NCBI GenBank assembly: GCA_902558885.1
Contig: CACEFQ010000004.1
Span: 62,001-126,000, forward strand
Source: an uncultured SAR116 cluster alpha proteobacterium
Lineage (GTDB): Bacteria; Pseudomonadota; Alphaproteobacteria; Puniceispirillales; Marisalimonadaceae
Direction of reading: 5' to 3'
Length of the DNA stretch: 64,000 bases
The notes under the pieces: generated by a model
Seen by the model: the letters and a program-made list of their open reading frames with translations, nothing else
What the model was told of the DNA's origin: nothing
The model's database searches: none
Part shown: positions 47,098-53,399 of the stretch, one piece after another
Layout: each line of letters begins with the position of its first letter
How positions within the stretch are numbered: position 1 is the stretch's first letter
Translations under genes and position numbers: made by a program

Positions 47098-47733
47098 TTA
47101 TTTTTTATGAAAAAGAACTATATTTTCTGCTGGGAAAAATACCTGCCAATTCCTTTGAAACCCAATATGCTGAAAGGTTTGCTTTTTATAAAAAACAACA
47201 TGTGTTGGATCTCTTCTATAATACCAGTTTTCAAACTGATCATTCTTTGGAAGAAATGTAGTCATCACACCAAACCAAGCATTATTATCTAGCAGATCAT
47301 TAATTTTATCAAATTCTTCATAAGGATTAAAAAAATGTTCAACTACCTCAGAACAAGTAATAAAATTATATTTTTTTAATAAAACTTCCTTATTAGGAAA
47401 AAAAAATGGATCATATAACTCTACTTTAAATCCATTACTTTTTAATATGTTTGCTAATGCAGGAGCAAACCCGCAACCATAATCTAAGCCTATGTCGTTA
47501 GTTGAAATTTTATCTATCATCGGTTCAATTAATTTTAAAAGAAAAGCTTTATAATTTATATCAGTTGTTGAATTATTATGTTTTAAATAATGTTTTTTTT
47601 CATAATTAATGGATACGTAATTTTTTGGATCTAAAAATTTTGCACCACAAATATGACATTCCCAATATACTAATGCCCCTAATTTTAAAAACAAATTAGG
47701 CTTAGGACTTCTACAAACGTTGCATCTATTCAT
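47098..47733 (-). CDS. SAM-dependent methyltransferase with N-terminal zinc ribbon
   Basis: The 211-aa protein begins with two CxxC pairs ('CNVCRS' and 'CHICGAKF', about 4-33), a zinc ribbon. A class I methyltransferase domain follows: motif I 'IGLDYGCGFAPALANIL' (about 82-98), then 'VELYDPFFF', 'FITCSEVVEHFFNPYEEF' (about 120-137) and 'FGVMTTFL'. This type is common near sugar and polysaccharide genes. The acceptor is unknown. A 56-bp gap separates it from the tiny ORF and second methyltransferase-like gene. Confidence 0.85.
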   Translation of the reverse strand: MNRCNVCRSPKPNLFLKLGALVYWECHICGAKFLDPKNYVSINYEKKHYLKHNNSTTDINYKAFLLKLIEPMIDKISTNDIGLDYGCGFAPALANILKSNGFKVELYDPFFFPNKEVLLKKYNFITCSEVVEHFFNPYEEFDKINDLLDNNAWFGVMTTFLPKNDQFENWYYRRDPTHVVFYKKQTFQHIGFQRNWQVFFPAENIVLFHKK

Positions 47734-47807
47734 AAATAATACTTTTCGAAACTATAAATAAAATATTATATTATATTAAAAAAAATAATTTTTATTATAA
47801 AATAAGT

Positions 47808-48299
47808 ATGACAGTAATGAATTGTTTAAATCATTTTTATTTCAAAAATCTAAACTCAAAATTAATTATTCTTTTAAGTATTTTAGGTTTGTTACCATTT
47901 TTCTTTGGATTAATTGATCTATTGTTAAATAAAGATAATTTATTTTTTATAATCAATTTACCAAAATATTATGGTTCAGTTATTTTAACATTCTTAGGTG
48001 CTGTATATTGGGGAATTATTCTCAATGACAGTCATAAAAATTTAATATCTGAAAAAGTTAAAACATACATCATATGCTGGTCAATTATCCCTTCATTGTG
48101 TAGTGGTTTAATTTTAATTTTTAATCACAACATAACAATAATTATTTTAGCGTTATGCTATATCATTGTTCAATTTGTTGATGAGTTTATTATAAAATAT
48201 TTTAAATTTCCTATTTGGTATTTATTTCTAAGACGATCATTAACTATGATCGTTATATTAATTTTAATATTTACCTATTTTTTAGTTATGAATATTTGA
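47808..48299 (+). CDS. DUF3429-family membrane protein
   Basis: The 163-aa protein has about five transmembrane segments. 'LLSILGLLPFFFGLIDLLL' opens the first and 'GSVILTFLGAVYWGII' the second, a pattern matching DUF3429. The function of this family is unknown. Its stop is 5 bp from the start of the photolyase-like gene, so the two are probably co-transcribed; the pairing may tell about a shared light- or quinone-related role (inference). Confidence 0.8.
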   Translation: MTVMNCLNHFYFKNLNSKLIILLSILGLLPFFFGLIDLLLNKDNLFFIINLPKYYGSVILTFLGAVYWGIILNDSHKNLISEKVKTYIICWSIIPSLCSGLILIFNHNITIIILALCYIIVQFVDEFIIKYFKFPIWYLFLRRSLTMIVILILIFTYFLVMNI

Positions 48300-48303
48300 T
48301 TAA

Positions 48304-49437
48304 ATGAAAATGTTTACAACATCAAGATCTCAGCTAATTAAAAACATAATTAATTTTAGTGAAAATGAACTATCAAATTATTCAAAAAAAAGAAATTTTG
48401 ACTTTGGCCCCCCTCATAAAAATGTTTCTAAACTATCTCCTTATTTAAGAACAAGATTTATAAGTGAAGAAGAAGTTTTAAAAATCGCAGTTAGTAAAAA
48501 TAATATAAAAAATATTGAAAAATTTATTGAAGAAATTTTCTGGAGAACATATTGGAGAGGTTGGTTAGAATCACATCCTTGGATATATCATGAATATTTA
48601 GATACTAGTAAACATCAACTCTTGCCAAAGAAAACTGGAATAAAATGTTTTGATAAATGGAAAGAAGAATTAATTGATACTGGATATTTGCACAATCACT
48701 CTCGAATGTGGTTTGCTAGTATTTGGATTTTTACCTTAGGTTATAGCTGGCAATCTGGTGCTGAATTTTTTAAAAGAAATTTACTAGATTTTTGTCCTGC
48801 TTCAAATACCTTAGGATGGCGATGGGTGGCAGGTTTGCAAACAATCAATAAGCCATATTTAGCGTTGTCGGATAATATAAACCACTTTACAAATGGTAGG
48901 TTCAACCCCATTGGTCAGCTTAATGAAAAGGTAAAGTTAAATTATATAGAACAGAATAGTAGTCATGTATTAACATTTATAAAACCTGAAAAAATTGAAT
49001 TTAAAAATTTTGATAACATAGGAATCATTTTAAACAGAAATGATTTATCTCTGAATCATATTTTTAAAAATAAGGAAATAACTTATGAATGTTGCGTTTA
49101 TTCAAATGAACATGAGAATAAATTGATAAATGAGTTCAACAAAAATATTATCCAAGATATTATAGAAAATAACAAAAATTTTGAAATTACAGAAAATCAT
49201 AATCAAATTTTTAATTGGTTAGCTAATAAAAAAATCAAAAATTTAATCTTACCGTATGAAACTGTAGGAAATAAAATTTTTAACATTGAAAAATTTAAAA
49301 ACAAATTAAAACAATTAAATATTCAATATAATTTTTTCTTAAGAGATTGGGATCGTAATGCTTTCCCTTATGCTACGAAAGGTTTTTTTAAATTTAAAAA
49401 AAATATACCTAATCTAATTAATCTAGCTAAAATTTAA
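48304..49437 (+). CDS. Photolyase/cryptochrome-like FAD protein with unusual domain order
   Basis: The first 200 residues match the C-terminal FAD domain of DNA photolyases: 'VSKLSPYLRTR' (about 40-50), 'EIFWRTYWRGWLESHP' (about 77-92), 'HNHSRMWFASIWIFTLGYSW' (about 131-150) and 'SNTLGWRWVAGLQT' (about 169-182). 'GWRW' holds the tryptophan next to the flavin. The usual N-terminal antenna domain is missing. After the FAD part come about 170 residues ('ITYECCVYSNEHENKLINEF', 'HNQIFNWLANKKIKNLILPYE', 'FFLRDWDRNAFPYATKGFFKF') with alternating strands and helices, possibly a relocated alpha/beta domain. Likely a light-driven repair enzyme or sensor. It follows a DUF3429 gene by 5 bp. Confidence 0.8.
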   Translation: MKMFTTSRSQLIKNIINFSENELSNYSKKRNFDFGPPHKNVSKLSPYLRTRFISEEEVLKIAVSKNNIKNIEKFIEEIFWRTYWRGWLESHPWIYHEYLDTSKHQLLPKKTGIKCFDKWKEELIDTGYLHNHSRMWFASIWIFTLGYSWQSGAEFFKRNLLDFCPASNTLGWRWVAGLQTINKPYLALSDNINHFTNGRFNPIGQLNEKVKLNYIEQNSSHVLTFIKPEKIEFKNFDNIGIILNRNDLSLNHIFKNKEITYECCVYSNEHENKLINEFNKNIIQDIIENNKNFEITENHNQIFNWLANKKIKNLILPYETVGNKIFNIEKFKNKLKQLNIQYNFFLRDWDRNAFPYATKGFFKFKKNIPNLINLAKI

Positions 49438-49616
49438 ATATAATTATAAATGGGTCATTCTACAGTAACATACTTTATTTAGAATGATATATTAACTTAA
49501 TTGATCATAATGTATTATCTAATTCAAACTAAAAACAATGTCCCTATAATTAATAAACACCACAATAGTGTTTCTACACTCACAACTTTATAAAATAATT
49601 TTATTTCTTTTCTCAA

Positions 49617-50120
49617 TTATATTTTATTTTTATTTGGTTTTTTATTATAAGCATTTTGATAATTTTCAGATAATTTATTCATTTTATTAAAGAATTCAAT
49701 TTCTGAAAATGGCTCACACTTTCTAATATTATATTTTTCAGTTTTTGTAATATTCATTTTACTTAGAATTAATGTTTTTCTATCTAAAGAATAAGCGTAA
49801 ATATTTAAACTATCTTTATAGGTCCATTTAATTTCATTTTCATCAGAAAAAAATCTTTTTTTCTTTCGCAGAGTTGTTTTAGTATTCTCACCTACTTTAA
49901 TTTTATCACCAATTTTTCTTATATAATATATTGCTACTTTATTAATTTTAAAATGAAATCCAATTTCTGTTGGTACATTATTTGGCATATATGAAGAAGG
50001 GTCTAAATGTTCTAACTTACAGTCTAAACACTTACAAACAATTCCTTTACCATCTACACTTCCATAAGATGGAAAAGACTGTATTAAAAGTATCACAGTT
50101 ATTATAAAAAATAATTTCAT
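49617..50120 (-). CDS. Small secreted protein, paralogue of the 57.3-kb gene
   Basis: The 167-aa protein has a signal peptide (about 1-20, ending 'QSFPSYG'), then 'GKGIVCKCLDCKLEH'. It is otherwise rich in Lys, Asn and Ile. The segment around the cleavage site and 'GKGI(V/I)C' match the protein at 57199-57471 ('LQSFPSFG', 'GKGIIC'), although the rest differs. Cysteines 'CKCLDC' could form disulfides or bind metal. Function unknown. AT-rich DNA on both sides and a 456-bp gap upstream suggest an accessory gene. Confidence 0.6.
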   Translation of the reverse strand: MKLFFIITVILLIQSFPSYGSVDGKGIVCKCLDCKLEHLDPSSYMPNNVPTEIGFHFKINKVAIYYIRKIGDKIKVGENTKTTLRKKKRFFSDENEIKWTYKDSLNIYAYSLDRKTLILSKMNITKTEKYNIRKCEPFSEIEFFNKMNKLSENYQNAYNKKPNKNKI

Positions 50121-50576
50121 TTCACATTCTTAAAAATTTAATTTATATTATTACTAAATGTTCTTTTAAATTAATTATTTTACAATCTTTAAATTTTTTC
50201 AATGTTTTTAATCTTTTTGTCTATTCATATAAACAAACTTTGTTGTCCAGTTAAAACCATTGAATATAAGAATGTTATTCTAATTTCAAAAATCAGTTTT
50301 TTATTTCCGAACTTATATCAGATAGTTATTTGATAAGTTTTAATTACATATCTCTTTGAAGATTTAGTGTTTTTATGGATAGTTGTTTAGTTTCAATTAC
50401 AACATTAAATTTAATATAGAATCGATAAATACCATATATAATTCTTATTATATTCAACTGAGAATGAATGGTTTGGGTATGGGGTAAAAAATAATTAAGA
50501 ATTATACTTATCTTTAAAATCAAAAGTTTTAATAATCAGTTGACATAAATCATAATAATACATAATAGTATTAATT
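50121..50576. other. Gene-free AT-rich gap before the XRE gene
   Basis: This 456-bp stretch holds no plausible ORF and no clear repeat. Only the last 40 bp carry a recognisable signal, the XRE promoter annotated separately. It may contain the upstream region of the secreted-protein gene on the minus strand. Confidence 0.5.
50540..50566 (+). promoter_or_regulatory. Promoter of the XRE regulator
   Basis: A perfect TTGACA (-35) at 50540-50545 is followed 15 bases on by CATAAT (-10-like) at 50561-50566. The spacing is slightly short. Transcription would begin close to ATG 50577, and there is no ribosome-binding site, so the mRNA may be leaderless. Confidence 0.5.
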
Positions 50577-50987
50577 ATGAATAATATAAAAAATATTATT
50601 AATCCACTTGAAAGAAGAAGAGTTCAGTTTGGATATAGTCAACAAGAAATATCTAAACTTCTTGGTATTACTCAATCTCAGTATTCTAGAATTGAAAAAG
50701 GTGTTTCAGATCCCAATAAACATCTGAAGAAATTATCGGAGATATTTAATTGTGAAGCAAATGAGGTTTTTCAAGGAAAAATATTAAGAGAAATAGACGA
50801 CGATTTTTTGAATGATCCAACTAATAGTTTTCAAAGAATATTTCATAAAAGAAAACCTGGTTATGTAAATTTGAAAATAGAAGGATGGTTCACAAGAAAA
50901 CAAATCACAGATAATTATGAAATGTTGATTAAAGAATTAGGGGAGTGGAAGGTTAATAAAGATGGAATTAGATGGAAACACAAATAA
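50577..50987 (+). CDS. XRE-family transcriptional regulator
   Basis: The 136-aa protein has an N-terminal Cro/C1-type helix-turn-helix (about 8-62): 'RRVQFGYSQQEISKLLGITQSQYSRIEKGVSDPNKHLKKLSEIF'-like pattern with the recognition helix at 'TQSQYSRIEKG'. The C-terminal part ('FHKRKPGYVNLKIEGWFTRKQIT', about 93-115) is not a known domain to me. It could regulate the nearby restriction-modification genes, but it is longer than classic C proteins and is separated from them by the glycosylase gene. Confidence 0.85.
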   Translation: MNNIKNIINPLERRRVQFGYSQQEISKLLGITQSQYSRIEKGVSDPNKHLKKLSEIFNCEANEVFQGKILREIDDDFLNDPTNSFQRIFHKRKPGYVNLKIEGWFTRKQITDNYEMLIKELGEWKVNKDGIRWKHK

Positions 50988-51158
50988 TAGTAATAATATT
51001 TTTCGAGAAGTTATTTCATCAGTTCAAAATATTATACTGTAACGGAATAGATTCCAAATTACTATATTGCTTCTAAATAAAGTAATAAACTTCATAATGT
51101 TAAATATAAAATTTTTATACTTATTTATTTTTGACATTTCATGTACTTGTTTATTAAA

Positions 51159-51761
51159 TTAATATTTAGGCATACCTTTATCTACCCATTGCCATAAAAC
51201 CCTACAAGCATAACTCTTATAAGGATGCCAATTACAAATAATTGAATCCAATAACTTTTTTTCACCATAGATTCTTTTTATTGCTTTGGATAAGGTTGCA
51301 TCTCCATATGGAAAAATATTTTCAAAATTTAATGTACCCATGACAAAAATAGACGCTGTCCAGATCCCTATACCTTTAATTTTACATAAATTATTTAAAA
51401 TTTCATTTTCATTCATACATTTAAAATTTAGAAAATAATTTGGATTATCCAATATGACTTTACATAAACCTTTGATATAACAAATTTTAGCATCTGAAAT
51501 ACCACATAATTTTAGTTTTTCATTACTAATAAAAAACATATTTTTAGGGTTAAATGTTTTGCTTCCATATAATGTTTCAACTCGATTTAGGATATTTCTT
51601 GCTGCTGAACCTGATAATTGTTGACCAATTATAATTTTTACTAATGAAGAAAATTCATTATTTGCATTTTTATATTCAATAGGTTTAGTGGCATCTATTA
51701 TTTTCCCTAAAATTATATCTTGATGAGATAAAGTTTCTAAAATAAGGTTAAATTTTTTCAT
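51159..51761 (-). CDS. Second AlkA-like DNA-3-methyladenine glycosylase
   Basis: The 200-aa HhH-GPD protein has 'IIIGQQLSGSAARNILNRV' (about 40-58), hairpin 'LCKIKGIGIWTASIF' (about 123-137) and the catalytic aspartate in 'FPYGDATLSKAI' (about 150). It ends with 'WHPYKSYACRVLWQWVDKGMP'. It is clearly related to the glycosylase at 40.2 kb but differs in most positions, so it is not a recent duplicate. It sits among accessory genes, between an XRE gene and the Type IIS nuclease. Confidence 0.9.
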   Translation of the reverse strand: MKKFNLILETLSHQDIILGKIIDATKPIEYKNANNEFSSLVKIIIGQQLSGSAARNILNRVETLYGSKTFNPKNMFFISNEKLKLCGISDAKICYIKGLCKVILDNPNYFLNFKCMNENEILNNLCKIKGIGIWTASIFVMGTLNFENIFPYGDATLSKAIKRIYGEKKLLDSIICNWHPYKSYACRVLWQWVDKGMPKY

Positions 51762-51932
51762 AATGACAACTTTAATTTTATATAATTATTATGAAAATAT
51801 AATTAAAATGTTCAAACTAATCCTCCTAGTTTTGAGCTAATTAATAATAGTAAATTTTTTTAATTATAATGTAATTTTTGTTAAAAAAGATAAAAAAATT
51901 GATTTTATAATATTAATTTGTAATATTTTTTT

Positions 51933-53399
51933 ATGTATAAATTAAAGGATCATCCAGAATTCTTAATATATCAAAAATTTATTGTATCTCATAAAAATTA
52001 TACAACCCTTCCAAACAAACATAATAATTTAGGAAAAATTACTTGGGTAAGAACTGAGAAAGCATCTCCTAAAAGAGCAAAATGGTGGGATGAAAAAGTA
52101 ATTTTTTTTAAAGTTAATTCTCGATCTGATGTTGCTAGATTAATTCATCCAAAAGAGTTAAAAGGTTTGAAACCTTGTTCTGTATGTGGAAAAAAACTAT
52201 CCATTTTTTATCTTTATCCTAACAAAATGCTTTTGAAAAAAATCAACCTCAAATCTAATGAAAAATTTAAATCATACGATAAAACAATTTTTCAAATAAT
52301 AGATAGTTTAGTAAAAGAAAATAATGACAATTTTAAATTCATAGCAAGTATCTTTAAAATAATAAGTTCAACAAAAAATATTGATGAATTAAAAAATCAT
52401 ATAAAAACTAAATTCGTACTGCCCTGTAAAAAAGGGTTACTAGGTCCTGGAGTTATGAGTAATGCTCCCGATCGACTTGATGGATTTCATACCTATAATG
52501 GTTGTTGTAGAGAAACAAAAGATACTGGAAGACACAAATCAAATATGTCAAAATATACCAGGGATAGAAGAGCATTTGAATATTGGAGTGAAGGCGATTT
52601 TGTATTAGCAAATAGCATGATGGGACAATTTAGAGTTTATAATTTACCCTTTTTTTGTCCTGAAAACGGATGTAATAGAAAAAGTAAACCATCAGCAGAT
52701 CACGTTGGACCTATTTCTCTAGGGTTTACTCATAGGGTAAATTTTAAAGCAATTTGTAGTACTTGTAATTCAAAAAAAAATAACCGAATGACATATTCTG
52801 ATGTAATAAATTTAATTAATGATGAGAAAAAAAATTTAAATGTTATTTCTTGGCACTCAAAATATTTATGGAATAAATTAAAAAATAAAGTAAAAAATAA
52901 TGAAGATTCAAAGAATTTATCAAAATTAATGCGAAAGAACATGCATTTTGTACTTTCAACTTTCTCTTTAATTAATAATTGGAATAATGGAAATTCTTTT
53001 TTAAAAACCTTTTTGAATGTTAACTTTGCAAACAATAAATATAGTATCTATAATTTCTCACCAAAAAATTTAAATAAAATAGAGTATCTAAGTGATATAT
53101 TTGATTTACAGAAAAAAATTCTAGAACAACCAGATACTATTTTTATACTTAAACAATTTTCTGATGCTATGACTAAAGAAAAATCAAAAGAAGATTATTT
53201 AAGAGTGTCGTTTGAATGTTTAAAGGAATACTCTGCAAAGAATAATAGAAAATATGGTATTATATGCTCAAATGAGCAAAAGAAAAAATTATTTAAACTT
53301 AAAAAATTAATTTTGACTAATCAATTTGATGATAGCAAGGATTTACTAAAAAGTGTTTTTGAATTAAATGCCTCTTTTTTAGAAATGGAATTTAAATAA
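51933..53399 (+). CDS. Type IIS restriction endonuclease, Alw26I/Eco31I/Esp3I family (HNH)
   Basis: The 488-aa protein matches the Alw26I/Eco31I/Esp3I family of enzymes that recognise GTCTC-type asymmetric sites and cut outside them. Features are 'GKITWVRTEKASPKRAKWWDEK' (about 30-51), a cysteine pair 'PCSVCGKK' (about 79-86), 'GVMSNAPDRLDGFHTYNGCCRE', and an HNH-like zinc centre. That centre begins 'KPSADHVGPISLGFTHR' (about 254-270) and continues with 'CSTCNSKKNNRMTY'. The last 79 bp overlap, in the opposite direction, the 3' end of the methyltransferase gene. The start has no strong ribosome-binding site. The gene is AT-rich like its neighbours. Site and cut positions cannot be read from the sequence. 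Confidence 0.9.
   Translation: MYKLKDHPEFLIYQKFIVSHKNYTTLPNKHNNLGKITWVRTEKASPKRAKWWDEKVIFFKVNSRSDVARLIHPKELKGLKPCSVCGKKLSIFYLYPNKMLLKKINLKSNEKFKSYDKTIFQIIDSLVKENNDNFKFIASIFKIISSTKNIDELKNHIKTKFVLPCKKGLLGPGVMSNAPDRLDGFHTYNGCCRETKDTGRHKSNMSKYTRDRRAFEYWSEGDFVLANSMMGQFRVYNLPFFCPENGCNRKSKPSADHVGPISLGFTHRVNFKAICSTCNSKKNNRMTYSDVINLINDEKKNLNVISWHSKYLWNKLKNKVKNNEDSKNLSKLMRKNMHFVLSTFSLINNWNNGNSFLKTFLNVNFANNKYSIYNFSPKNLNKIEYLSDIFDLQKKILEQPDTIFILKQFSDAMTKEKSKEDYLRVSFECLKEYSAKNNRKYGIICSNEQKKKLFKLKKLILTNQFDDSKDLLKSVFELNASFLEMEFK

Noticed and set aside
50577-50987. XRE protein as a classic R-M controller (C) protein
   Set aside because: Its length (136 aa) and its distance from the nuclease, with a glycosylase gene between, do not match C proteins; kept as a generic XRE regulator.
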